DNA of 34,511 bases from Massilia psychrophila (GTDB lineage Bacteria > Pseudomonadota > Gammaproteobacteria > Burkholderiales > Burkholderiaceae_D), in assembly GCF_002760665.1 (NCBI RefSeq), contig NZ_PDOB01000040.1, forward strand, positions 1 through 34,511, read 5' to 3'. Both the position numbers and the translations under genes were made by a program. The notes under the pieces are model-generated. The model saw only the letters and a list, made by a program, of their open reading frames with translations. It was not told the DNA's origin and searched no databases. Below, one piece after another: positions 9,232 to 16,905 of the stretch (positions are counted from its first letter, which is position 1; every line of letters begins with the position of its first letter).

Positions 9232-9250
9232 GCAGGCTTCAAAAGCCTGC
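9232..9250. repeat. Hairpin-forming inverted repeat in the porin-thiolase gap
   Basis: Arms GCAGGCTT and AAGCCTGC around a 3-base loop. The plus strand continues with TTTT, whereas minus-strand transcripts from the porin have no T-tract after it. It may be a transcript-end or processing stem between porin and thiolase. The same bases also lie inside a possible crotonase remnant (see findings), so the repeat may simply be inherited. Confidence 0.4.
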
Positions 9251-9263
9251 TTTTCAATCGCAA

Positions 9264-9287
9264 GCCTGGCTGCCAAGGCTGCCAGGC
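9264..9287 (-). terminator. Hairpin just downstream of the porin gene
   Basis: Arms GCCTGGC (9264-9270) and GCCAGGC (9281-9287), with further pairing inside the loop, begin 11 bases after the porin stop on the minus strand. No clear T-tract follows, so it is at best a weak terminator or an mRNA 3'-end stabiliser for the porin message. Confidence 0.4.
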
Positions 9288-9297
9288 CGTGACCGCA

Positions 9298-10389
9298 CTA
9301 GAAATTGTGCTTCAGTCCAGCCATGATGCCGTTCTGTGTCTTGCCCACGCCAACGGTGCCGCCCGCATCGAGTGCGATGGCCGACAGGGCGCCGTTCTTC
9401 ACCCGACCTACAGAACTGTAGACTGCAGTGCGCTTCGACAAAGCATAGGTAGCGCGCGCGGCGATCAGGGTCACGTCGGCGTCGACGTTTTTGGTGTCGC
9501 GATGGATCGCCTCGACATCAAGCGTGACCGCCGGCGTGACCGGATGGCTGACTCCAAGGTAGAACATGTCGGATTCGGTAGTGCCAGCGACAGCCCGGGT
9601 GCGGCGGTCGATGACGCCGCCGCCGATTTTGGTGGTGCCCAGCATTACATACCCGTTCGCCGTGATCCGCTTGTCGTCATTGTTGCTCGAGGTCAGCCCT
9701 CCGGCGGCTCCGGTATTGCCATTCAAGACATCGTACGTGACGTTGACACCGAAGGACTTCGAGTCATAGCCGAGCAAACCGGTGACTTGACGGCAAGCTT
9801 TTGCGTTGCCCGCTACTTCACCGGCGCAATTGGTCGCGCCCGGGCCGCCGGCAGCGGAAGCGTCACGGCCCACACTGTAGGTTGCGCCAATTGTCACGCC
9901 GGAAAATACGCCCAGGTAGCCGATAGCGTTATCGGAGCGCGCATTCGACAGGTAAGGATCGACGCTGCTGGTACCGAACAGATTCGGTCCGAGAACGTCC
10001 GACTTGAACCCGGATATAAAGGTCATGTTGACCTGGCGGCCCAAAGTAAGCGTGCCGAACCCGCCTTTGATGCCGACGTTGGCCTGGCGGCCGAACAGGC
10101 GCCCGCCTTGACCGATAGTGCCGGTATCGAGGTTGAGGCCGTTTTCGAGCGTGAAGAAGGCCGACAAGCCGTTGCCGAGGTCCTCAGTGCCGCGAAAGCC
10201 CAGGCGAGAAGGAAGCGAACCGGTGAGCGACGGCATCTTGAGCATCGAGCGGCCGGCCGCGTTGACGTTGGTCGTATAGGCCAAGCCGGTGTCGACCAGT
10301 CCGTAGACGGTTACCGAACTTTGCGCCATCGCGCAAGGGGCGCTGAGCATTGCCGCCAGCGTCATTGTCATGCCTATCTGCTTCTTCAT
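9298..10389 (-). CDS. Gram-negative outer-membrane porin (OmpC/Porin_4 type)
   Basis: 363 residues. A signal peptide is clear: a KK start, a hydrophobic Met/Ala/Leu stretch, and probable cleavage after AMA at residue ~22. The mature protein starts SSVTVYGLVDTG, the first beta strand of Burkholderiales porins, carries the GSLPSRLGFRGTEDLGNG block, and ends in Phe (KHNF), as expected for BAM recognition. Family knowledge predicts a 16-strand trimeric general porin. The ATG at 10389 has AGGAAA about 8 bases upstream. The 116-base gap after the MaoC-like gene is AT-rich and may hold its own promoter. Position inside the box block suggests it helps benzoate enter the periplasm; that is inferred, since such porins are common and often non-selective. 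Confidence 0.9.
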   Translation of the reverse strand: MKKQIGMTMTLAAMLSAPCAMAQSSVTVYGLVDTGLAYTTNVNAAGRSMLKMPSLTGSLPSRLGFRGTEDLGNGLSAFFTLENGLNLDTGTIGQGGRLFGRQANVGIKGGFGTLTLGRQVNMTFISGFKSDVLGPNLFGTSSVDPYLSNARSDNAIGYLGVFSGVTIGATYSVGRDASAAGGPGATNCAGEVAGNAKACRQVTGLLGYDSKSFGVNVTYDVLNGNTGAAGGLTSSNNDDKRITANGYVMLGTTKIGGGVIDRRTRAVAGTTESDMFYLGVSHPVTPAVTLDVEAIHRDTKNVDADVTLIAARATYALSKRTAVYSSVGRVKNGALSAIALDAGGTVGVGKTQNGIMAGLKHNF

Positions 10390-10505
10390 ATCTTGTTTCC
10401 TGATTGGTTAACTGCGATTTGTATTTATAGGTCTGCTGCACGCTGCGTCTTTTCAGCGGTAATAATTTCTTTTTATATTTTTGGGACGATGCCGTTCCTA
10501 CCTCC

Positions 10506-10967
10506 TTATTCGGGCGGCACGGCGAGAGCGGCACCGTGCAGGTTGAACAGGCTGGTCGCCTCCAGGTCCAGCACGGTGATCGCGTCTTGATTCACCAGTT
10601 GCCATCTCCAGCGAATCACGCCAAGCCACGGCTTCGATATCGACACCTTCGCTTCCAGCACCTCGACATGGAGCGTCAGCAGGTCGTCTGGCCGCACCGG
10701 ATGCGGCCACTTCACATAGGCCAGCCCGGGCGACGCATACGATTCCGATCCTTCAAGAATGGTTTCGGCGACCATGTGCATGGCGATCGAACAGGTGTGA
10801 AAACCGCTGGCGATCAAGCCGCTCCACGCGCCCGATTCGGCGCGCAGCGGATCGGTGTGAAACCACTGGTTGTCGAACTTGCGGGCGAATTCGATGATTT
10901 CTGCGGCAAGCACCCGCGTCGGACCGGCTTCGATGCGGCGCCCCTGCTGCAGTTCGGCAAATTTCAT
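10506..10967 (-). CDS. MaoC-like (R)-specific enoyl-CoA hydratase family protein
   Basis: 153 residues, a single hot-dog domain. The MaoC/R-hydratase dyad is visible as D32 and H37 in FDNQWFHTDP, with the usual Asp-x4-His spacing; the usual Asn-Pro between them is replaced by Gln-Trp. The block GLIASGFHT follows, as in many MaoC-like proteins. The family hydrates enoyl-CoA esters, so this is a candidate for water addition to a dehydroadipyl-CoA intermediate. The start ATG overlaps the stop of the upstream crotonase as ATGA (10964-10967), indicating translational coupling. Function in benzoate breakdown is inferred from the operon, because two crotonases are also present. Confidence 0.82.
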   Translation of the reverse strand: MKFAELQQGRRIEAGPTRVLAAEIIEFARKFDNQWFHTDPLRAESGAWSGLIASGFHTCSIAMHMVAETILEGSESYASPGLAYVKWPHPVRPDDLLTLHVEVLEAKVSISKPWLGVIRWRWQLVNQDAITVLDLEATSLFNLHGAALAVPPE

Positions 10968-11791
10968 GGCTGGGAAGTGCCAAACTGCGGCGCCCGCTTT
11001 TCCTTGAGAGCAGCCAATCCTTCACGCGCGTCAGCTTCAGCGAAGCCCATGAATTCGGCGTTAAGGGACGCTTCAAATGCCGGCCACGCCGCTTGCAGCC
11101 AGAGATTCAGCGAGCGCTTGGTGTGGGCCAGCGCGGCCGGGCTGCCGTTTGCTAACCGCTTGGCGATGGCCAGCGCTTCGCCGCTCACCTGCGCGGCGTC
11201 GAGGGCGACGCTCACCAGGCCGATGCGTTCGGCTTCCTCGCCGCTGACCGTCTCGCACAACAGCAAGTAGTACTTCACTTTCGCCATGCCGCACAACAGC
11301 GGCCAGATCAGCGCTGCATGGTCGCCCGCGGCCACGCCCAGTTTGGTGTGGCCGTCGATCAGTTTGGCGCCGCGCGCGACGATGGAGATATCGGCCAGCA
11401 ATGCCACCGCGAGCCCGGCCCCCACCGCTGCGCCATTGATGGCGGCAACGATCGGCTTGCCGCAATCGACCATGCCGCGTACCAGCTCGCGCGCTTCGGC
11501 CATGACGCGTGCGCGCACTTGCTGGCTGCCAAGCATGGTCTCCACCATGGCCATGTCGCCGCCTGCGCAAAAGCCTTTGCCTGCGCTTTCGACCAGGATG
11601 ACCTTGACCTTGGGGTGCTCGTCGAGTCGGCGCCAGATGCCGGCCAGCGCGCGGTGGCCGTCCAGGTCCAGCACCGGCATGCCGCCGGCTGGTTGAAAAA
11701 TCAGGTGGGCAACGCCGTCGGCATCGATATCGACCCGAAACGCGCTCGTTTCAACGCTTACTTTTTCCATAATCCCTCGTTGTTCAATCAT
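10964..11791 (-). CDS. Enoyl-CoA hydratase/isomerase (crotonase) family protein, atypical active site
   Basis: 275 residues. Crotonase hallmarks are present: GKGFCAGGDM (oxyanion-hole region) and INGAAVGAGL. However, the two glutamates used by classical hydratases are not seen: the first lies in a GAGLAV context and the second position falls in DGHTKLGV, followed by AAGDHAAL. This points to a distinct subfamily, perhaps an isomerase or lyase; it could shift the double bond of 3,4-dehydroadipyl-CoA. I use the ATG at 11791, which overlaps the upstream stop as ATGA like its neighbours. An alternative ATG at 11770 has GAGGG just upstream and would remove seven residues. Its stop overlaps the MaoC-like gene start. 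Confidence 0.82.
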   Translation of the reverse strand: MIEQRGIMEKVSVETSAFRVDIDADGVAHLIFQPAGGMPVLDLDGHRALAGIWRRLDEHPKVKVILVESAGKGFCAGGDMAMVETMLGSQQVRARVMAEARELVRGMVDCGKPIVAAINGAAVGAGLAVALLADISIVARGAKLIDGHTKLGVAAGDHAALIWPLLCGMAKVKYYLLLCETVSGEEAERIGLVSVALDAAQVSGEALAIAKRLANGSPAALAHTKRSLNLWLQAAWPAFEASLNAEFMGFAEADAREGLAALKEKRAPQFGTSQP

Positions 11792-13299
11792 GCCCTGCTC
11801 TTCTCAATCCAGTAGCGCTGGCGCAGCAAAGGGCTGACCCGATAACGCTCGCCGCGATATGCGCCATCCAGGTGGTCCAACACGGCCACCGTCGCGTCGA
11901 CGCCGGCCTGCTCGAGCCACTCGAACGGCCCGCTTGGATAGTTGGTGCCGAGCCGCATCGCCTGATCGGCGCCGGCTTCGTCGCAGACGCCTTGCCAGAC
12001 GGTATCCGCCGCTTCGTTGATCAGCATCGCCACCGTCCGGGCAACCAGCAGGCCGGCGATATCGCGCAGGATGCGCGGCTGCCAGCCGCACGCCGCCAAT
12101 GCGCCGCAGGCGCTGCGCCGGGCCGGGGCACTTGCGTTCGGGCCAAAGGCGATGGCCAGCGCGCCCGGCGCCGTTCCGAGCGGCCAGTCGATCACCGCCG
12201 TCTCGACATAGCCTGACTGCGCAGCCATTTGCGCCGCGCTGCGCCCGTCCGTGATGTGCAGTCGCACGCCGCCGACCATCAACCCTTGCCAGTCGCTGGC
12301 GGAACACCGTTCGAACGCGACGCCGCGCTGTGCGAGCAGTTGGGCAAGCCTGGCCGCGAGCGCACCGGCGCCATGCACCGCGAGCGACGCCGGCTTCAAC
12401 GGTTCCACGGCCGCGCTGACAGCGGCGCTGCCCTCAAAAAAACCCTTGCCGGATTTGCGGCCCAGGCGCCCGCCATCGACCAGCGCTTTCTGCACCGGAG
12501 AAGGCTGGAAGCGGCGGTCGCCATAAGTCGCGTGAAAGACTGACAACGTGACCGCATAATTGATGTCATGACCGATCAGGTCCATCAGTTCGCACGGCCC
12601 CATCCGGAATCCCGCCCCGCGCGCGCATTCGTCCAGCTCGGCCGGCGTAGCGGCCTGCTCGAGCAGAAGCTGTAACGTCTCGGCATAGAACGGCCGCGCG
12701 ATGCGGTTGACGATGAATCCGGGCGTGGACCTGGCGTGGACCGGCGTCTTGCCCCAGCTCTGGGCCAGCGCGAAAATGTCGGCGGCAACACCGCTCGTCG
12801 TTTCCGCGCCCGACACCACTTCCACTAGCTTCATTTGCGGAACCGGGTTAAAGAAATGCATCCCGATGACCCGCTCCGGATTGCGCATCCCCTGGGCGAT
12901 CGCGGTAACAGAGATGGTCGACGTATTGGACGCGAGGACCGCGTCCGCGGCCACATGGTTTTCCAGTTCGCGCAGCAAGCCCTGTTTTGCGGCCAAGTCT
13001 TCGACGATCACCTCGATGACGAGCGACGCTTCCGACAAATCATGCAGTGCCTCGACGGCGGCGATACGACTCAGCAGCTGGTGGCACGTGAGTGCGTCCA
13101 TCTTGCCCTTGTCGACCAGCCTCGACAACGCGATGGCGATCTGCGCGTGCGCCGCCGCCGCCGCACCGGGCCGCACGTCGAACAGGCGAACCGGATGGCC
13201 GGCCGCCGCGGCAACCTGCGCAATGCCGGCGCCCATGGTGCCGGCCCCTACCACTCCAACGACGACCCCGACCAGCCGCCCGGGCGCGAGGCGGCTCAT
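11788..13299 (-). CDS. paaH: 3-hydroxyacyl-CoA dehydrogenase (3-hydroxyadipyl-CoA dehydrogenase type)
   Basis: 503 residues, the length of PaaH/PaaC-type two-module dehydrogenases. It begins with an NAD-binding Rossmann loop GVVGAGTMGAGIAQ, has the catalytic-His block GMHFFNPVPQMKLVEVV and TPGFIVNRIARP, and the C-terminal helical domain around GPCELMDLIGHD; a second, degenerate half follows (~300-503) with TNYPSGPFEW. It would oxidise 3-hydroxyadipyl-CoA to 3-oxoadipyl-CoA for the thiolase. I choose the ATG at 13299, which overlaps the upstream stop as ATGA; an ATG at 13311 would add four residues (MGAG). The stop overlaps the next gene's ATG at 11791. Substrate is inferred from length, subfamily and context; the symbol is by homology. 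Confidence 0.88.
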   Translation of the reverse strand: MSRLAPGRLVGVVVGVVGAGTMGAGIAQVAAAAGHPVRLFDVRPGAAAAAHAQIAIALSRLVDKGKMDALTCHQLLSRIAAVEALHDLSEASLVIEVIVEDLAAKQGLLRELENHVAADAVLASNTSTISVTAIAQGMRNPERVIGMHFFNPVPQMKLVEVVSGAETTSGVAADIFALAQSWGKTPVHARSTPGFIVNRIARPFYAETLQLLLEQAATPAELDECARGAGFRMGPCELMDLIGHDINYAVTLSVFHATYGDRRFQPSPVQKALVDGGRLGRKSGKGFFEGSAAVSAAVEPLKPASLAVHGAGALAARLAQLLAQRGVAFERCSASDWQGLMVGGVRLHITDGRSAAQMAAQSGYVETAVIDWPLGTAPGALAIAFGPNASAPARRSACGALAACGWQPRILRDIAGLLVARTVAMLINEAADTVWQGVCDEAGADQAMRLGTNYPSGPFEWLEQAGVDATVAVLDHLDGAYRGERYRVSPLLRQRYWIEKSRA

Positions 13300-14096
13300 G
13301 CCTGCACCCATGCGGCGGGCCGCTTGCCAAGGAAGGCGGCAAAGCCTTCGCGCGCCTCGCCGGTACAGCGCACCCGCGCGATCGTGCCGGCGCTGCGTTC
13401 GCGCACCGCTTCATCGATCGGACCCACATGAAGCTGACCGAACCACTGCTTGACCTCGGCCAGCGCCTGCGGGCCATTGGCCAGCAGCGACGTTATGATA
13501 CGGTCCACGGTGGCGTCAAGCTGGCCGGCTTCGGCCAGTTCGTGCACCAGACCGATTTCTACCGCCCGTGCGGCGTCGATCAGTTCCGCCGTCAACGCCA
13601 GCCGCAATGCGTGACGCTTGCCGACCGCATTGACCAGGTAAGGCCCAATCACCGAAGGCAGGATGCCGAACTTCGCTTCGCTGACCGCGAACTTCGCCCG
13701 CGTCGAGGCGATGACGATATCGCAGGCGCAGCACAGGCCGACGCCGCCGCCGAACGCCGCGCCATCGACCCGTGCGATCACCGGCTTGGGACAGGCCTGC
13801 AGCACGTGCATCATGCCGGCGAAGCGGCGCGCGTCTTCCAGGTTGGCCTGCTCGCTATTGGCACTGGCGCGCTCCATCCAGCGCAGGTCGGCGCCGGCGC
13901 TGAACGCCTTGCCGGCCGCGGCGAGGACGATGATGCGTGTCGATGGCGCCGCGCCGGCCTGCTCGAAGACTTCGGTCAGCTCGGCGATCATGGTTTCGTC
14001 GAACGCGTTCATTACGTCGGGGCGATTGAGGGTAACTCGTGTCACGCCGCGCCCGTCGGTGTCGACCGCCAGGGTTTGATAGGTTGTCGTAATCAT
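13296..14096 (-). CDS. Enoyl-CoA hydratase/isomerase (crotonase), LiuC/PaaF-like
   Basis: 266 residues. Visible crotonase blocks: LNRPDVMNAFD near the N-terminus, GKAFSAGADLRWM, VDGAAFGGGVGLC, and AKFAVSEAKFGILP, which keeps the second catalytic Glu; the first is replaced, as in the methylglutaconyl-CoA hydratase (LiuC) group. It ends in the usual EGFAAFLGKRPAAW. In this operon it is the best candidate for hydration of dehydroadipyl-CoA to 3-hydroxyadipyl-CoA. It lies 35 bases after boxA, and its stop overlaps the dehydrogenase ATG. The ATG at 14096 has only a weak AAGA upstream. Exact substrate is inferred. Confidence 0.87.
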   Translation of the reverse strand: MITTTYQTLAVDTDGRGVTRVTLNRPDVMNAFDETMIAELTEVFEQAGAAPSTRIIVLAAAGKAFSAGADLRWMERASANSEQANLEDARRFAGMMHVLQACPKPVIARVDGAAFGGGVGLCCACDIVIASTRAKFAVSEAKFGILPSVIGPYLVNAVGKRHALRLALTAELIDAARAVEIGLVHELAEAGQLDATVDRIITSLLANGPQALAEVKQWFGQLHVGPIDEAVRERSAGTIARVRCTGEAREGFAAFLGKRPAAWVQA

Positions 14097-14131
14097 GGGA
14101 TCTTGTTCATTATCATTTATTAATTACCAAG

Positions 14132-15373
14132 TCAGTAAGTCTCGACGTGGAAACGGCCTTCCTGGACCATGCGGGCGTGCAGCGCGGGCCAGTCGATGCC
14201 GGCGTTGCGGCAGCTTTCGCCGAGCGCTTCCATCACGCCGGTTTCCATGCCCTTCAGGCCGCAGAGATAGATGTAGGTGTCGCCTTGCAGCACGCCGGTG
14301 ACCGCCGCGCCGGCGGCGCGGATCTTGTCCTGCACGTAGGTGCGCGGCTGGCCTTCGACCCGCGAAAACGCCAGGTGAATGTCGATGAACGCCGCGGGCA
14401 GCTTGAGCAGCGGCCCGAAATACGGCAGTTCCTCCGGCCGGCGGGCGCCGAAGAACAGCATCAGCTTGCCGTCCACGGCCTGCCCCTTTGCGGCCAGACG
14501 GCGCCGATGCTCGGTCATCGCGCGCATCGGCGCCGAGCCGGTGCCGGTGCAAATCATGATAATGTTGGAGCCGGGCTGGTTGGGCATCAGGAAGTTGTTA
14601 CCGAACGGACCGGTGACTTGTACCTGGGCACCTTTCGGCAGGTCGCACAGGTAGTTTGACGCCACGCCGAACGACGGTGCGCTCGAATGGTCCATCACCA
14701 CCCGTTTGACGGTCAACGCCAAGTTGTTGTAGCCGTCGCGCTCACCTTCGCGCGAACTGGCGACGGAATACATGCGCAAGTAGTGCGGCTTGCCGTTGGC
14801 GTCGACGCCGGGCGGGATGATGCCGATCGACTGTCCCTCGAGCAGCGGGAAAAAATGGGTTCCGAAATCGAGCACGATGTGGTGGATGTCGCTCTCGGTC
14901 TCCTGCGCAGTCAGCCGGTAATTGCCGGCAACAGTGGCCAGCACCGGAGTCTTGATCGAATACAGGTTCAGGTAAGGGTGCGCGGCCGACCATGGTGCCC
15001 GGGTCGACGATGACGCCACCGCGCCGTTGAGCTGGTAACCGGCCGGCGTCAGCGGTGCCGCTGCCTCGTCGCGGTCTCCCCCCTGCGGCTCGGGCAGGTC
15101 TTGCTGCGCCGGCAGTTCGTCCCACGTCAGCTGTTCGGCGGTCGTGTACGCATTGCTCGCCTCGACCGTGCGCCAGTGATCGATCGAACCTGTCGGACAA
15201 GGCGAAATACAGGCGTTGCACGCGTTGCAGATCGAAGCATCGACCACGTAATTGCGGTCGTCGTGGGTAATTGCGTCGATCGGGCAGATTTCTTCGCAGG
15301 TATTGCAGCGAATGCAGACCTCGGGATCGATCAGGTGTTGCCGTATCAGGACGAGGGGGTGCGCAGCGTTCAT
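14132..15373 (-). CDS. boxA: Benzoyl-CoA 2,3-epoxidase reductase component BoxA
   Basis: 413 residues. BoxA passes electrons from NADPH to the diiron oxygenase BoxB. The N-terminal ferredoxin part holds two [4Fe-4S] motifs (C20, C23, C26, C30 in [13 protein letters not shown]49, C52, C55, C59 in [12 protein letters not shown]). After a variable linker (~65-120) comes a ferredoxin-NADP reductase module: [12 protein letters not shown] for [15 protein letters not shown] for [17 protein letters not shown], and a C-terminal aromatic Tyr (HVETY). I start at ATG 15373 because [16 protein letters not shown] near the N-terminus then matches known BoxA proteins; an ATG at 15400 is possible. Neither start has a strong ribosome-binding site. 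It follows boxB after 75 bases, and length and domain order are normal for BoxA. Confidence 0.95.
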   Translation of the reverse strand: MNAAHPLVLIRQHLIDPEVCIRCNTCEEICPIDAITHDDRNYVVDASICNACNACISPCPTGSIDHWRTVEASNAYTTAEQLTWDELPAQQDLPEPQGGDRDEAAAPLTPAGYQLNGAVASSSTRAPWSAAHPYLNLYSIKTPVLATVAGNYRLTAQETESDIHHIVLDFGTHFFPLLEGQSIGIIPPGVDANGKPHYLRMYSVASSREGERDGYNNLALTVKRVVMDHSSAPSFGVASNYLCDLPKGAQVQVTGPFGNNFLMPNQPGSNIIMICTGTGSAPMRAMTEHRRRLAAKGQAVDGKLMLFFGARRPEELPYFGPLLKLPAAFIDIHLAFSRVEGQPRTYVQDKIRAAGAAVTGVLQGDTYIYLCGLKGMETGVMEALGESCRNAGIDWPALHARMVQEGRFHVETY

Positions 15374-15448
15374 GTCAAAACCATTCCAAGTTGCGTGCAT
15401 TCCGATGGCTGGCTGGCCGGAAGTTGTCTGGCCAGCCAGTGGCGCGAC

Positions 15449-16876
15449 TTAATTAAAGCGAACGTATTCGAAGTCAGGGGCCTGGCGATTGATGCCCACC
15501 GGCGGCGGTGCGATCCAGCCGGCCATCTTGCCTGGCTCGGTGACCCGCCCCATCAGCGACGCAACATAGGCCCGGTCTTCCTCGGTCGGCAGCCAGTTGC
15601 GCGAGTTAGAGGCCCATTCGGCTTCCGACAACACCCGTCCGTCCGGCGAAATCTTGAAGTCGGAAAAGCTGCCGATATGGCGGTTGAAGGCTTTATGCGG
15701 GGTGCTCAGGCGGAACGCCAGGCCGGCTTTTTCGATCACCTTGTTCCAGCGCGCCACACCGGCCACCGAATCGCGGATGTAGTCGTCGCGCAGCACTTCG
15801 TTGAGCGAATTGAGCATCGGCATTTCGCGTTCGACCAGCTTGTCGCCCGACACTTCCAGGATGCGGTATTGCTGGTTCTTGAGGAGGTGGTCGTCGTCGC
15901 GCTTCATCTCTTCGTAACGGCCCTTGAGGCCGGCGGTGTAGAACGCCGCCGCATTCGACGACTGGTCTGCTCCAAACAGGTCGATCGTCACGCTGAAGTG
16001 GAAGTTCAGGTAGCGCTGGATGGTCGGCAGGTCAATCACGCCCTTGCTGCGCACCTGTTCCGGGTCCTCGATGCCGAACTCCCGCATCACCGCGCAAGTG
16101 CGGTTGATGACGCGCGAAATGCCAGATTCGCCGACGAACATGTGGTGCGCCTCTTCGGTCAGCATGAAACGGCAGGTGCGCGCCAGCGGATCGAAGCCCG
16201 ATTCGGCCAGCGCATTGAGCTGGAATTTGCCGTCGCGGTCGGTGAAGTAGGTGAACATGTAGAACGCCAGCCAATCCGGCGTCTCTTCGTTGAACGCTTC
16301 GAGAATGCGCGGCTTGTCCTGGTCGCCGGAGTTACGTTGCAACAAGGCTTCTGCTTCCTCGCGCCCATCGCGGCCAAAATATTTGTGCAGCAGGTACACC
16401 ATCGCCCACAGGTGGCGGCCCTCTTCCACGTTAATCTGGAACAGGTTGCGCAGGTCATAGTTGGATGGCGCGGTCAGGCCCAGGTGGCGCTGCTGCTCGA
16501 CCGATGCCGGCTCGGTGTCGCCTTGCGTGACGATCATGCGGCGCAAGTTGGCGCGGTGCTCGCCCGGCACTTCCTGCCAGGCATCGCTGCCTTTGCTTTC
16601 GCCGAAATTGACCTTGCGGCCCTGCTCCTGCTGCGCCAGGAAAATGCCCCAGCGGTAGTCCGGCATCTTGACGTGGCCAAAGTTGGCCCAACCTTCCGGC
16701 GTGACGTTGATGGCGGTGCGCAGGTAGACGTCGTGGTTGCTGGACTGGTCCGGGCCCATGTCGCGCCACCAATTCAGGTAATTCGGCTGCCATTGTTCGA
16801 GCGCCCGCTGCAGCGTCTTGTCCTCGGACAGGTTGACGTTGTTGGGGATGATGTCGCTGTAATTGATTGAGCTCAT
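15449..16876 (-). CDS. boxB: Benzoyl-CoA 2,3-epoxidase oxygenase component BoxB
   Basis: 475 residues, the usual BoxB length. It is the diiron epoxidase that adds one oxygen atom from O2 to benzoyl-CoA, forming 2,3-epoxybenzoyl-CoA. Expected iron ligands are seen with BoxB spacing: E122, E152 and H155 (VEEGRHLW), D213, E242 and H245 (LTEEAHHMF). The ATG at 16876 has AAAGGA about 9 bases upstream and gives MSSINYSDIIPNNVNL, typical for the family; the frame continues upstream but that part is a shadow of the boxC intergenic region. It sits 29 bases after boxC and 75 before boxA, so one transcript from the boxC promoter is likely. Confidence 0.97.
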   Translation of the reverse strand: MSSINYSDIIPNNVNLSEDKTLQRALEQWQPNYLNWWRDMGPDQSSNHDVYLRTAINVTPEGWANFGHVKMPDYRWGIFLAQQEQGRKVNFGESKGSDAWQEVPGEHRANLRRMIVTQGDTEPASVEQQRHLGLTAPSNYDLRNLFQINVEEGRHLWAMVYLLHKYFGRDGREEAEALLQRNSGDQDKPRILEAFNEETPDWLAFYMFTYFTDRDGKFQLNALAESGFDPLARTCRFMLTEEAHHMFVGESGISRVINRTCAVMREFGIEDPEQVRSKGVIDLPTIQRYLNFHFSVTIDLFGADQSSNAAAFYTAGLKGRYEEMKRDDDHLLKNQQYRILEVSGDKLVEREMPMLNSLNEVLRDDYIRDSVAGVARWNKVIEKAGLAFRLSTPHKAFNRHIGSFSDFKISPDGRVLSEAEWASNSRNWLPTEEDRAYVASLMGRVTEPGKMAGWIAPPPVGINRQAPDFEYVRFN

Positions 16877-16905
16877 GATGAATTCCTTTGAATGAGGGAG
16901 TGCGC

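Noticed and set aside
10500-10507. Perfect Shine-Dalgarno AAGGAGGT on the minus strand
   Set aside because: It overlaps the stop of the MaoC-like gene and no start codon follows at a usable distance; the porin ATG is more than 100 bases away with its own AGGAAA.
15101-16870. 589-codon open frame on the plus strand across boxA/boxB
   Set aside because: Shadow frame opposite boxB, with His/Val/Arg-rich composition and no domain.
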